DNA of 64,000 bases from Amycolatopsis suaedae (GCF_004214935.1 NZ_SFCC01000017.1:108151-172150), one strand, 5' to 3'; shown: positions 1 to 9,429, counted from the stretch's first letter. The notes: a model not told the origin generated them from the letters alone. Translations and numbers: made by a program.

Positions 1-992
1 GCGAGGAACTCGGCCTCGGACAGGATCGGCGCGCGCCTGCGGCCCGCCTCCCTGCCGTCGCGCCTGCGCTGCCGCTTGGCCTCCAGCCGGGTGGAGCCGC
101 GGACGCTGCGGACCTCGTCGCGGGCCTTGGCGCCGGACTCCGCGTCGGACTTGCCCTGGCGGACGTGGACGACGGTGTTCGGCGGGTCGTCGGTGCCGGT
201 CTCGCCGTCGGCCTCGCCGTCCCCGCCCGCCTTGCGGCGGCGGCGCCTGCGGCGGCGGGACTTGCTGCCCTCGACCTCGCCGGAGTCGTCGGACTCGTCC
301 GAGGACTCCGCGCCGTCGGCGCCGTCGTCCTTGGCCTCCTGCTCGTCCTTCTGCTTCTTCTTCGAGCCCTTGGAGTCCTTGGAGTCCTTCGGGTCCCTGG
401 CGTCCTTGGGCTGCTCGTCGGCCTCGGGCTCGCCGTCGGCGGACTCGTCGTCGGCGTCGCGGCCCTCGTCGCCGCCCTTGCCCCGGCCACGCCCGCGGCG
501 GCCGCGGCGCCGCCTGCGGCGCCCGCCTGCCTCGTCGTCGTCCTCGTCAGAACCGGAGTCGGCGGGCTGCTCCTCGGGCTCGGCGGCCTCCTTCGGCTCC
601 GGCTTGCCCGCCGGGGGCTCCGGCGGCAGGAAGACCGGCGACGGCGCCGCGAACAGCGGCATGTGCGCGGCCGGCTGCGGTTCCGGCTCGGGTTCGGGCT
701 CCGGGGCCTTCCCGGTGACCTCCGTGACCTGGGCGGGCTCGGGCGCCTGCTCCACGAGCAGGCCCAGCCGGTCGGCGACCCGCAACGCGACGTCCTTGGT
801 CACGCTGGACTGCGCGCTGCGGATCGTCTCACCGAGCTCGGTGAGCGTGGTGAGGATCTCCCGGCTGCTGGAGCCGAGAATCTTCGCCAGGGCGTGGACC
901 CTGATCCGTGGTGGCAGGTCGGCCAGCGGGCCGGACGTGGGTGTGGCGGGATTCCCGCCGGGGCTCTCGGCGGGTGTTTCCGCGTTCGACAT
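1..992 (-). CDS. rne: Ribonuclease E/G, N-terminal part (cut by window edge)
   Basis: The reading frame runs leftward from ATG at 992-990, preceded by GGAGGAG, and leaves the window after about 330 codons, so only the N-terminal region is present. Residues ~27-75 (RIRVHALAKILGSSSREIL onward) look like the IF2-N-type helical domain seen at the front of actinobacterial RNase E. It is followed by a long low-complexity stretch of Asp/Glu and Arg/Lys blocks (RRRRRRGRRGRGRGKGG), then VRGSTRLEAKRQRRRDGREA, which in this family leads into the S1/catalytic core. The enzyme processes and degrades mRNA and rRNA precursors and acts as a degradosome scaffold. The catalytic part lies outside the window. 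Its genomic place near ndk and folC is the usual actinobacterial one. Confidence rests on the N-terminal architecture. Confidence 0.85.
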   Translation of the reverse strand, partial: MSNAETPAESPGGNPATPTSGPLADLPPRIRVHALAKILGSSSREILTTLTELGETIRSAQSSVTKDVALRVADRLGLLVEQAPEPAQVTEVTGKAPEPEPEPEPQPAAHMPLFAAPSPVFLPPEPPAGKPEPKEAAEPEEQPADSGSDEDDDEAGGRRRRRRGRRGRGRGKGGDEGRDADDESADGEPEADEQPKDARDPKDSKDSKGSKKKQKDEQEAKDDGADGAESSDESDDSGEVEGSKSRRRRRRRRKAGGDGEADGETGTDDPPNTVVHVRQGKSDAESGAKARDEVRSVRGSTRLEAKRQRRRDGREAGRRRAPILSEAEFL

Positions 993-1459
993 ACATCTCC
1001 TCCGCCCCCGGGCGCGTCACCCAGAGGAGACGCGGCCGCACAGGGGCCCTTTCTGTTCTGTTGGTACCGCCACGGTGATCCACCGCGACGGGAATCCTGT
1101 CCTGACATCGGGCACGCGGCCGGTGCGCGCCGTCGAGCCTGACCAGGGCGAACACCTGGTGACGGCGACGGCCGGCACACTCGAGTGCGTTACCGGGCCA
1201 CCCGTCCGTGGCCGCCCGGGACGGGCTGCCATGGCCAGGGGGCCGCCTCAAGTATCCCACACGGTGCGCTCCCCGTCGGGTACTCGGTGGCGCCAAGGCC
1301 GCCGGACCCCCTGTGACGAGCGGTGGAAGGACCGACACGCGGACCCATCGGAGGTAACTTCGCCGTCCCGCTTGTCCCCCCTCGCCCGGGTGATTACCGT
1401 GCGGCTTGGCAGGCCCACCCCGACGGCCTGCCGACGAGCTGGTTGCGGTGGAGGTCCCG
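993..1459. promoter_or_regulatory. Divergent intergenic region, rne / subtilase
   Basis: About 470 bases separate the start of RNase E from the start of the secreted protease. It must hold the promoters of both, and a long 5' leader for RNase E would fit the family, but I see no clear -10/-35 pair, hairpin or operator. The 5' part (993-1010, minus strand) carries the strong RNase E ribosome binding site. Confidence 0.4.
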
Positions 1460-2815
1460 GTGTCCGTGCTGCGGCGTGCGAGCACGGTGGTCGCGTGTGC
1501 CACGCTCGTGCTGGCTGGCCAGCAGCCGGCGAGCGCGAGCGCCGAGCGTGACTGCGTCAGCACCCGGAGCACCCGTTACCTGGTGGTCTTCGACCGCGGC
1601 ACGTCCGCCGACGATGCCGACACCCTGGTCGAGGCGGCGTGTGGCCGGACCACCGCCTACTACCCGCAGATCGCCGTCGGGGTGGCCACCTCGGCCGACC
1701 CGGACTTCGGCGAGCGGGTGCGGCCGGCGGCCGCGTTCAGCGCGCAGGCCCACCGCCGGACGTCCAAGTCCGTGCCGCTGCCGGGCGGGCGGCAGCGCAT
1801 CCGGGCCGACGACCACACCGTGCCGGCCGCCGACCGGCACGCCGAGCAGTGGAACCTGCGGATGATCCACGCCGACGCCCCGTGGACCGCCGCGGGCCGG
1901 GACAAGGTCGTCGTCGGGGTGCTCGACTCCGGGATCGACCCGGCTCATCCGGACCTGGCCGGTGCCGTCGACGCCGAGCAGTCGGCAGGCTGCCTCACCG
2001 GCGCCCCGGAGACCTCGCCCAAGGCGTGGCGGCCGACCACCTCGCCGCACGGGACGCACGTGGCCGGCACGATCGCGGCCGCCGACGACGGCAGGGGCGT
2101 CACCGGTGTGGCGCCCGGGGTGCGGGTGGCGTCGATCAAGGTGGTCGACGACCGCGGCCGGATCGACCCGGAGGCCGCGGTGTGCGGCCTGATGTGGGCG
2201 GCCGACAACGACATGGCGGTCACCAACTCCAGCTTCGCGGTCGACACCGGTGAGCCGGCCTGCTCGGGTGAGGACCGCACGGCGGTGGTCGAGGCGGTGT
2301 CGCGGGCGGTGGCCTACGCGGGCGCGCGGGGCACGCTCAACGTCGCCGCGGCCACCAACGACGCGGCCGGGCTCAGCCCGGTCACCAAGGCCGGGCCCCG
2401 CACCCGGTGCGCGACGGTGCCGGCGAGCCTGCGGGAGGTGGTGACCGTGTCGGCCACCACCGACGACGGGACCAAGGCGGGCTACAGCTCCTACGGCCTC
2501 GGCGTGGTCGACCTGGCCGCCCCCGGCGGGGCGGGCGGGGACTGCGTGCTGTCCACGGTCCCCGGCGGGTACGCGCCGCTGTGCGGCACGTCGATGGCGG
2601 CGCCGCACGTCGCCGGGGTCGCGGCCCGGCTGGCCGCCGAGCACCCCGGCTGGAGCGCGCGCCAGCTGCGGGCGACGCTGCAGTCGCGGGCGCGGCCGCT
2701 GGCCTGCCCCGACGACTACGACCTCACCGGCGACGGCACGCAGGACGCGTTCTGCGCCGGGTACGAGGCCTACAACGGCTTCTACGGCCACGGCATGGTC
2801 AGCGCGACGCCCTGA
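1460..2815 (+). CDS. Secreted subtilisin-like serine protease (S8 family)
   Basis: Extracellular peptidase of 451 residues. A Sec signal peptide covers about the first 28 residues (VSVLRRAS, then a hydrophobic run ending ASA). The catalytic triad is complete: Asp156 in VLDSGID, His197 in HGTHVAG and Ser378 in GTSMAAPH. Paired cysteines in the mature part suggest disulfides. The start chosen is GTG at 1460, because GGAGG lies five bases upstream; an earlier TTG at 1406 has no such site. There is no C-terminal membrane anchor, so it is unlike mycosins and is probably released. It ends four bases before the convergent end of the ABC permease gene. Substrate and regulation cannot be inferred. Confidence 0.93.
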   Translation: MSVLRRASTVVACATLVLAGQQPASASAERDCVSTRSTRYLVVFDRGTSADDADTLVEAACGRTTAYYPQIAVGVATSADPDFGERVRPAAAFSAQAHRRTSKSVPLPGGRQRIRADDHTVPAADRHAEQWNLRMIHADAPWTAAGRDKVVVGVLDSGIDPAHPDLAGAVDAEQSAGCLTGAPETSPKAWRPTTSPHGTHVAGTIAAADDGRGVTGVAPGVRVASIKVVDDRGRIDPEAAVCGLMWAADNDMAVTNSSFAVDTGEPACSGEDRTAVVEAVSRAVAYAGARGTLNVAAATNDAAGLSPVTKAGPRTRCATVPASLREVVTVSATTDDGTKAGYSSYGLGVVDLAAPGGAGGDCVLSTVPGGYAPLCGTSMAAPHVAGVAARLAAEHPGWSARQLRATLQSRARPLACPDDYDLTGDGTQDAFCAGYEAYNGFYGHGMVSATP

Positions 2816-2818
2816 GCG

Positions 2819-3613
2819 TCAGCGCAGCAGGAGCTTGCTCACCCGGCGGGCGGCCGCCCAGACGCCGACGGCGGCGAGCGCGAGCAGGTACGCGACGTGG
2901 CCGAGCATGCTGAGGTCCACGACTCCGGTGGCGAAGCCCCTGGCCAGTTCGACGCCGTGGTACAGCGGCGAGACCTGCACCACCGCCTGCAGCGGCCCGG
3001 GGTAGACCGACAGCGGGTAGAACGTGGTGGAGAACAGGAACATCGGCATCACGGCGAGCTGGATGTACTCGAACTGCGACGGCGTGCGCAGGAACGTCGC
3101 GCACGCCATCCCGACCGCGGCGAAGGCCAGCGAGACCAGCAGCGCCACCGGGATCAGCAGCAGCGCCAGCGGCGAGGTGACCAGGCCCATGACGGCCATG
3201 ACCGCGAGGAAGGCGACCGAGTACATCCCGCCCCGCAGCACGGCCCAGCTGATCTCGCCGAGCGCGATGTCCAGTGGCCCGATCGGCGTGGCCAGCATCG
3301 CCTCGTACAGCCGCGACCAGCGGAACTTGAAGTACACCGCGAACGTGGCGTCGAAGACCGCGCCGTTCATCGCCGAGGCGACCAGCAGGGCGGGGGCGAC
3401 GAACGCCACGTAGGTCATCGGCTGCCCGCCGGGCCCGATGACGTCGCCGACCAGGGCGCCGAACCCGATCTGGAAAGCCAGCAGGTACAGCAGCGGCTCG
3501 ACGACACCGGACACGAACACCAGCCAGGCCCGCCGGTAGACCAGCGCGGAACGTTCGATGAGCCGGCTCACCCTGCCCGCGTACAGGCCGGGCGGCAGCA
3601 TCCGCAGCAGCAT
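2819..3613 (-). CDS. ABC-2 type exporter permease (second permease)
   Basis: Integral membrane protein of 264 residues with about six hydrophobic segments, of the ABC2_membrane/DrrB-NodJ type. The segment VMPMFLFSTTFYPLSVYPG followed by SPLYHGVELARG is typical of the family near the fourth-fifth helices. It is the third gene of an operon with the permease at 3616-4413 and the ATPase at 4413-5384. Only two bases separate the upstream stop from the ATG at 3613; an in-frame GTG at 3619 would overlap that stop as GTGA. With its sister permease it should form a heterodimeric channel for export of a hydrophobic compound, drug or lipid; the substrate is unknown. Confidence 0.9.
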   Translation of the reverse strand: MLLRMLPPGLYAGRVSRLIERSALVYRRAWLVFVSGVVEPLLYLLAFQIGFGALVGDVIGPGGQPMTYVAFVAPALLVASAMNGAVFDATFAVYFKFRWSRLYEAMLATPIGPLDIALGEISWAVLRGGMYSVAFLAVMAVMGLVTSPLALLLIPVALLVSLAFAAVGMACATFLRTPSQFEYIQLAVMPMFLFSTTFYPLSVYPGPLQAVVQVSPLYHGVELARGFATGVVDLSMLGHVAYLLALAAVGVWAAARRVSKLLLR

Positions 3614-3615
3614 GG

Positions 3616-4413
3616 TCACACCACCAGCCGCTTGTGGAACCAGTGCCGGGCGAGCAGGGTGCCCGCGGTGAACACCGCGGCCAGGTAGGCGAGGTGCCCG
3701 AGCGCGGGCAGCGCGTCGAGGGTGCCCAGCGTCGCTCCCCTGGCCAGTTCGTTTCCGTGCCACAGCGGGGAAATCCACGCCAGCGGCCGCAGCGGCGCGG
3801 GGATCTGCTCGATCGGGAAGAACGTGCCGGAGAACAACGTCATCGGCATCACGACGAACCGGAACACCGACGCGAACCGCTCCCCCTCGTCGTAGGTGGA
3901 CGCGGCCAGCGCCATCACCGGGGTCGCGCAGGCCAGGCCGGTGCCGACGCCGACCAGCACCACCAGGATCACGCCGGCGTTGAGCCAGCCGCCGAACACC
4001 GCGGCCATCACGGCGTAGACCGACGCGGCCAGCGCCAGCCGCATTGCCGTCCACAGCAGCTGCCCGCCGAACACCTGGCCGGGCGTGATCGGTGTGGCGG
4101 TGACCGCGACGTAGTCCTTCTGCCACTTGAACCCGGACAGCACCGGGTAGCTGGACTCGCTGACCGCGTTCATGACCGCGCCGGAGCACAGCAGGGTCGG
4201 TGCGACGTAGTGCAGATAGGACAGTCCGCCGGTGGCCGCGCCCGGCTGCACCTGGGACCCGAAGCCCAGCCCCATGGCGGCGAGGAAGAACAGCGGCTGC
4301 AGGCCGGTGGAGTACAGGTTGGACGTCCAGTACCGCCGGTACCACATCCAGTGGCCCTCGACGCGCAGCCAGGCCGCGCGCCAGGAGCCGACGACGGTCG
4401 CCTGACTGCTCAT
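3616..4413 (-). CDS. ABC-2 type exporter permease (first permease)
   Basis: 265-residue membrane protein, paralogous to its downstream neighbour. It shares the VVMPMTLFSGTFFPI-type loop, SPLWHGNELARG, and about six transmembrane segments. The start codon overlaps the ATPase stop by one base (TGATG), indicating translational coupling. ABC systems with one ATPase and two different ABC-2 permeases occur in the daunorubicin-resistance and NodIJ-like branches. It acts in the cytoplasmic membrane. The exported substrate is not apparent from context. Confidence 0.9.
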   Translation of the reverse strand: MSSQATVVGSWRAAWLRVEGHWMWYRRYWTSNLYSTGLQPLFFLAAMGLGFGSQVQPGAATGGLSYLHYVAPTLLCSGAVMNAVSESSYPVLSGFKWQKDYVAVTATPITPGQVFGGQLLWTAMRLALAASVYAVMAAVFGGWLNAGVILVVLVGVGTGLACATPVMALAASTYDEGERFASVFRFVVMPMTLFSGTFFPIEQIPAPLRPLAWISPLWHGNELARGATLGTLDALPALGHLAYLAAVFTAGTLLARHWFHKRLVV

Positions 4414-5384
4414 CAGTCCACCAGCGTCCGGCCGGTCAGCGTGAGGAACACGTCCTCCAGCGTGCTGCGGCGCACCAGGCTGGACACCGGGCGCACGCCG
4501 CGCTGGTAGGCGGTCTCCAGCGCGGACTCGCCGTGCCGGGTGTAGAGCAGCAGCCGGTCGGGCAGCACCTCGACGCGCTCGGCGATGCCGTCGAGCGTGG
4601 TGGCGACGCCGTCCTGCTCACCGGGCGCGAACCGCAGCTCCAGCACCTCGCGGGTGGAGTAGCGGGCGATCAGCTCGGCCGGGGAGCCCTCGGCGGCGAT
4701 GAGACCGCCGTCCATGACGACCAGCCGGTCGCACAGCTGCTCGGCCTCGTCCATGTAGTGGGTGGTGATGATCAGCGTGACGCCGCGGGACTTCAGCCGG
4801 AACAGCCGGTCCCACAGCAGGTGCCGGGCCTGCGGGTCCAGACCGGTGGTGGGTTCGTCGAGCAGCAGCAGCTCCGGGTCGTTGACCAGCGACCTGGCGA
4901 TCGTCAGCCTGCGTTTCATGCCGCCGGACAGTGACTCGACCTCGTCGTTCTCACGGTCGCCGAGCTGGGCGAAGTCGAGCAACTCGGTGGCCTTGGCACG
5001 CACGTGCGCGCGGGACAGCCCGAAGTAGCGGCCGTAGACCTGCAGGTTCTGCCGGACGGTGAGCTCGCCGTCGAGGTTGTCCTGCTGCGGGACGACGCCG
5101 AGCCGGGCGCGGATGCGCGGGCCGTCGGTGTCCGGGTCGGCGCCGAGCACGGTCAGCTCGCCGTCCGAGCGTGGTGACACACAGCCGATCATCCGCATGG
5201 TCGACGACTTGCCCGCGCCGTTGGGCCCGAGGAAGCCGAACGCCTCGCCGCGGCGGACCTCGACGTCGACGCCGCGGACGGCCTCGGTGTCGCCGAACCG
5301 CTTGACCAGCGCCTTCGCCTGGACCATCAGCTGCGCGGACTCGTCCCCATGCTCACCCACGCCCCGCATGCTCCCACGGGGCAC
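4413..5384 (-). CDS. ABC transporter ATP-binding protein (DrrA/NodI-like)
   Basis: Energising subunit of the exporter made with the two downstream permeases. The single nucleotide-binding domain shows Walker A GPNGAGKS, a Q-loop in VVPQQDNLD, signature LSGGMKRR, Walker B LLLLDEP and the switch histidine in ITTHYMDE. After it comes a DrrA-type C-terminal extension ending STLEDVFLTLTGR. Length 323 residues is normal for this branch. The start is uncertain: GTG at 5384, ATG at 5369, or an internal ATG just before VQAKALVKRF are all possible, and none has an ideal ribosome binding site. The first gene of the operon lies only eight bases from the convergent-strand neighbour's end at 5393 and probably has its own promoter there. 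Confidence 0.93.
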   Translation of the reverse strand: MPRGSMRGVGEHGDESAQLMVQAKALVKRFGDTEAVRGVDVEVRRGEAFGFLGPNGAGKSSTMRMIGCVSPRSDGELTVLGADPDTDGPRIRARLGVVPQQDNLDGELTVRQNLQVYGRYFGLSRAHVRAKATELLDFAQLGDRENDEVESLSGGMKRRLTIARSLVNDPELLLLDEPTTGLDPQARHLLWDRLFRLKSRGVTLIITTHYMDEAEQLCDRLVVMDGGLIAAEGSPAELIARYSTREVLELRFAPGEQDGVATTLDGIAERVEVLPDRLLLYTRHGESALETAYQRGVRPVSSLVRRSTLEDVFLTLTGRTLVD

Positions 5385-5392
5385 CGACAGAA

Positions 5393-8300
5393 TCAGCCGG
5401 TTTTCACCGCCACGGTGCGGGCAGCGCCGTTCACCACCACCGTCAGCTCGGCGATGCCCGGCCGCAACGCGGTCAGCATCCCGGTCGCCGGATCGAACAC
5501 CGCGACGTCGGCCGGTCCGGGCCTGCTCGGGCCGGACCGGGCCGGGGTGACGACGTGTGTGCCGCGGCCGCCGATCCAGTCGGCGCTGACCGGGTAGGCC
5601 ACCGGCACCCGCCTGCCGCCCTGGGTGAGCACGGCCGTCACCGGCGCGGACTGCCCGGGCGCCAGCGTTGCCGGCCCGGTCGCCTCCAGCGTGTCGACGT
5701 GCGGGCGCACGTCCAGGCGCACCGGCTGCTCGCGGTCGGCGGGGTCGGCCCGCAGCAGCGTCCAGCCGGTGAACCCGCCGGCGTCCGGCGCCGCCGCCGG
5801 TGCCTTGCCGGAGTTGCCGTTGACCAGGTACGGCACACCGTCCACACGCGACACCGAGAACACCCCGGCGTGCGCGGCGACGGCACCGGCCTGCTTGCCG
5901 GACCGCTGCTCGAACTCGGTGAGCCAGCGGGTCAGCAGCTCGGCCTCCTTGCGGTCGGTCAGCTGCGAGTTGCCGGTCGGGCTGGGGTCGGCCACCGGGT
6001 GGTGCATGGCCACCAGGACACCGCGCACCAGTGGGTCGGCGGCGGCGCCGTCTAGTGCCTCGCGCAGCATCCGGACCTGGTCGAACCCGCCCGCGCGCAG
6101 CGTGCCGCGCGAGGAGTCCAGCAGCACCAGCCGGATCCCGCGCCAGTCCAGGACGCGGTGCGTGGGTCCGAACTCTGCGGTGAACTCAGCCAGGCCGCTG
6201 CCTGCCTCGGCCTCGTGGTTGCCGGGCAGGTAGAACCACGGCACCCGGCCGTCCAGCTCGTCGGTGAGCACGGCGCGGGCCAGGTCGAAGTCGGCCGCGG
6301 TGCCCCGGTCGACCAGATCGCCCGCGATCAGCACCAGGTCCGGCCGCGCGGCGACGGCCTCGCGCAGTGTCCGGCGCGCCTGCGTCACCAGCGGGCCGTT
6401 CGGGGCGTCGGCGGTGAACTGGGCGTCGCTGACCACGGCGACCCGCAGGCCCGGCGTCCCCGGCGCCGCGTTGGATCCGTCCAGCAGCACCGACGGGTCC
6501 CGCCCGGCGGGATCGGCGGGCACGTCGGCGGCAGGTGAGACGGCGACGCTGAGATCGTCGAACACCAGACGGCCGGAGTACTGCTGATCGGGGACGTTCT
6601 CCACGGCGTAGAACTTGGTCAGCCGCTGTCCCGACGGCAGCCCGGGCGGGACGGTGCCCTCGACGTAGCGCCAGCCGGTCCAGTCGACCGACAGCGCGAG
6701 GTCCACCAGCGACGGGACGTTCGCGGCGTCGCGAAGCTCGGCGCGCAGCCAGGCGCCCTTGCCGTCCCCGTTGACCCAGATGCCGACCCGCTGGGTGCCG
6801 GGCGGCAGCGGCAGCGGGGTGGCGGCGTTGACGTAGGCGGCGCGGGTCGCCGTGGTGCCGGTGAGCCGGTAGTCCAGCGCCAGGCCCAGGCTCGTGCCGC
6901 GGCCGGGGGCGTCGGAGATGGCGGCGCCGACGACGCCCGGGTACACGCTGGCGGTCCAGCCCCGTGCACCGTCCACAGGGGACAGAACGCGCAGCTCGGT
7001 GCCGATCGACGCGGCCAGGTGGGTCCGCAGGCCGCCGCCGGTGACGGTGATGCCGGTGGCGCCGGAGGGCTTGAGCGCGGTGACGGTGAACCGGTCCCCC
7101 GCCGGTTCGATCCGCACCACCGAGCGGTCGTAGTCCAGCGTGACGTCGCCGGGTTCCAGCCAGGTGCCGTAACCGTCCGCGTCGTAGCCGTAGACCTGGA
7201 ACGAGCCCTTCGCCCCGGCGCCGGACAGGGCGACCTGCTCGGTGCTGGTGCCCAGCCGCGTCGCGGCGCCGAGCACGGTCAGCGTCACACTGCCGGTGGC
7301 CTGGCCGCTGGTGGCGGTGGCGCGGACGTCGGCACGGCGGGCGGGGTTCAGCCGGTCGGCGTGCCCGGTGAACACCGGGCCGTCCAGGGTGCCGCGGGTG
7401 ACGTTGGAGGTCGACCACCGCGGCTGCGCGGCGACGGCGGCGCCGGTCTCATCGTGGCCGCCGGCGACGAGCCTGCGGGTGAAGCCGGACAGCACCCGCT
7501 CGCCCAGCCGCGCGGCCTGTTCGGGCCGGGGCGCGAAACCGGTCAGCCTGCCGCTGCCGGGGACCGTGGTGATGCCGAGGCCGTTGGGCACGATCCGCTC
7601 GCCGCCGTCGGACGGGCTGTTGCGCACCCCCGCCGCGGGAGCGCCCATCGGCCGGGCCAGCAGCGTCGACGAGCCGCCGCCGTCGAGGTTGATGGCGTCG
7701 TCGGCGCCCAGCGCCTTCATGTGCCTGGCCAGCTCCAGCTCGGTCATGCCACGGCTGTCGGCCTGCCGTCCGTCCACAGTGGCCAGCCACATCCGCTTGC
7801 CGTCGGCGGAGAAGCCGACCGCGGTACGCGGATGCGGCACGGTGTCGTCGACCGGTCGCACGACGCCGTCGGCCACCAGCACGCGGTTGCCGCCGACGGC
7901 GACGGCGATCTCGCCGGCGTCGCTGCGCGGGGCGTAGCTCACCGCGACCCGGTCGCCGGGTTTCAGGCCGGCGAGCCGGTCGGCCCCGGCCTCGCGGCCG
8001 GTCAGCACGAGGGTGCCCGCGGCGATCGGCCCGTCGGCGGGCTGGGTCCGGACCTGGGTGACGACACCGTCGCGCAGCTCCGCTTCGGCGACCCGGGCCG
8101 CGCCCGCGACGCTGGTGCGCCGGGATGTGGTGCCCCACAGCGGGGTGTAGACGCCGAGGCCGTCGCGGGGCAGGACGGCGCCGTTGAGGTTGGTCGCAGG
8201 CACGGGTCCGCCGGGCAGGGTCACGGTGGCGTCGAGGAACACCTCGGCCAGCCGGGCCCGGTTGTCGGCGGTGATCGACGCGGTCAGGTTGTGCCCGGTG

Positions 8301-8794
8301 GCCGGCGCGGTCTGCAGTTGCCGGTCGGCGATGCCGACGCCCAGGGGCGCGCCGGTGGCGTTGATGTCGAAGAAGTCGCCGTTCACCGCGGCGACCGCGC
8401 CGGTCCGGGCGGCCTGCTGGGACAGCGGCGTGCGGGCGGCGACGTTGCCGGGGCTGAGGTAGGCGGGTTTGAGCACCGGGGAGGACAGGTCGACGGTGAG
8501 CGTGTCGCCGCGGATCCAGCCCGCCGGGTCGAGCCGGTCGAACTCGGTGAGTTCCAGCCCGGGCGCGACCGGGGTGCTGGCGCTGGCGGTGACGAGGCCG
8601 TCGTCCGGGGTGTTCGTGGTGTAGCTGAGCGGGGCCTCGCGGGCCGAGGACGCGGCGGGAGCGGCTTCGGCGGGCGGTGGGCCGAGCGGGGCGGCGAGTG
8701 GATCGGCCAGCGCGGGCGCCGGGAGCGCCAGCACCACCCCCGTCACGGTCGCCAGGACGGCAGCGGGCAGCACTCTTCTCACGTGACGCTCCAC
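5393..8794 (-). CDS. Secreted phosphodiester glycosidase / calcineurin-like metallophosphatase fusion
   Basis: Very large exported protein (1,133 residues) with an N-terminal signal peptide (RRVLPAAVLATVTGVVLALP..ALA). Residues ~100-420 form a phosphodiester glycosidase (NAGPA/DUF2233) domain with AAVNGDFFD and ALGADDAINLDGGGSSTL. Ig-like/cell-surface linker segments with YDADGYGTW follow. A C-terminal metallophosphoesterase domain (~785-1010) has the family motifs VVSDAQ, IAGDLVDRG, LPGNHE and MHHP; the last ~100 residues form another Ig-like segment. The combination suggests hydrolysis of a phosphodiester-linked sugar or teichoic/glycan polymer outside the cell (inference). The first MPE motif has DAQ where DxH is usual, so the metal site may be altered. 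Start ATG is at 8794; repeat island I lies upstream. Confidence 0.88.
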   Translation of the reverse strand: MERHVRRVLPAAVLATVTGVVLALPAPALADPLAAPLGPPPAEAAPAASSAREAPLSYTTNTPDDGLVTASASTPVAPGLELTEFDRLDPAGWIRGDTLTVDLSSPVLKPAYLSPGNVAARTPLSQQAARTGAVAAVNGDFFDINATGAPLGVGIADRQLQTAPATGHNLTASITADNRARLAEVFLDATVTLPGGPVPATNLNGAVLPRDGLGVYTPLWGTTSRRTSVAGAARVAEAELRDGVVTQVRTQPADGPIAAGTLVLTGREAGADRLAGLKPGDRVAVSYAPRSDAGEIAVAVGGNRVLVADGVVRPVDDTVPHPRTAVGFSADGKRMWLATVDGRQADSRGMTELELARHMKALGADDAINLDGGGSSTLLARPMGAPAAGVRNSPSDGGERIVPNGLGITTVPGSGRLTGFAPRPEQAARLGERVLSGFTRRLVAGGHDETGAAVAAQPRWSTSNVTRGTLDGPVFTGHADRLNPARRADVRATATSGQATGSVTLTVLGAATRLGTSTEQVALSGAGAKGSFQVYGYDADGYGTWLEPGDVTLDYDRSVVRIEPAGDRFTVTALKPSGATGITVTGGGLRTHLAASIGTELRVLSPVDGARGWTASVYPGVVGAAISDAPGRGTSLGLALDYRLTGTTATRAAYVNAATPLPLPPGTQRVGIWVNGDGKGAWLRAELRDAANVPSLVDLALSVDWTGWRYVEGTVPPGLPSGQRLTKFYAVENVPDQQYSGRLVFDDLSVAVSPAADVPADPAGRDPSVLLDGSNAAPGTPGLRVAVVSDAQFTADAPNGPLVTQARRTLREAVAARPDLVLIAGDLVDRGTAADFDLARAVLTDELDGRVPWFYLPGNHEAEAGSGLAEFTAEFGPTHRVLDWRGIRLVLLDSSRGTLRAGGFDQVRMLREALDGAAADPLVRGVLVAMHHPVADPSPTGNSQLTDRKEAELLTRWLTEFEQRSGKQAGAVAAHAGVFSVSRVDGVPYLVNGNSGKAPAAAPDAGGFTGWTLLRADPADREQPVRLDVRPHVDTLEATGPATLAPGQSAPVTAVLTQGGRRVPVAYPVSADWIGGRGTHVVTPARSGPSRPGPADVAVFDPATGMLTALRPGIAELTVVVNGAARTVAVKTG

Positions 8795-9429
8795 GGGATC
8801 GGGGGGACCGGTTCGGGGAATTCAGCACAGCGCATCCGGCCTGCGGGCGGAAGGCCGCGGGGTGAACATCAGTCGAACCGCCCAAGGCGGCCGCACCAGC
8901 GTGGCGCACCTGCCCGGCCACGAACGAGAACGGTGGCCCGGTGCGCAGCGTGACCGGTGGCCGTCCGTCAAAGCACGTGAAGGCCACCTTCACCACGTCT
9001 GACGTCAGGGTCCCGGCAAAGTCCGGTGACCGCGGCCGCGGCGCTGTTGCGAAGGGCACCTTGGTTGCGAGATTCGCCAGGATGGTGCCGTTGGCTGCGA
9101 GTGTGGGGTCTCGTTCGTGTGACCGGCGGTGCCGTTGTGGTGGCCGGTCAGCTGGGTCGGTGTGAAGGCCGAGTTCCTGTCGTCTGACTTGATGAAGGTG
9201 GCCTTCATGCGCTTCCGGCCCGGGTCTCGCCGCCTCGGCGAGCACAACGTGCACAACAGGCACAACGGGCTCAGCAGTCCCACCGGCCACCACGAACGAG
9301 ACCCTCGCGCGTCGGGCACAAGCACGTGAAGGCCACCTTCACCACATGAGACGTAATGAAGGGGGCCTTCACGAGCTTCGACCAGGACCGGCGTCGAGCC
9401 CGCTACCTCGCTCGTGGTGCCGCTGGCCG
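8795..9429. repeat. Repeat island I (non-coding, composite)
   Basis: A 635-base gap without a convincing gene. It contains an end module in forward orientation at 8974-9026 (CACGTGAAGGCCACCTTCAC and on to GGCAAAGTCCGG), a variant hairpin pair at 9161-9210 (GTGAAGGCCGAGTTCC ... GGTGGCCTTCA), a forward/reverse end-module fusion at 9323-9376, and the GTCTCGTTCGTG module at 9108-9130 and, inverted, at 9275-9302. The same modules occur in the islands at 24990, 41651 and 59228. Short open frames here are by-products of the repeats. The 5' end near 8795-8860 should also contain the promoter of the glycosidase gene. Confidence 0.75.

Noticed and set aside
76..1551. Long plus-strand open frames opposite the RNase E start
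   Set aside because: They are the antisense of the Arg/Asp/Glu-rich rne region and its upstream gap; they have no ribosome binding site and low-complexity Ser/Arg composition.
8974..9376. Ordinary rho-independent terminators as the sole explanation of the end modules
   Set aside because: Copies lie upstream of genes and between divergent promoters as well as at 3' ends, and they carry conserved sequence beyond the stem.
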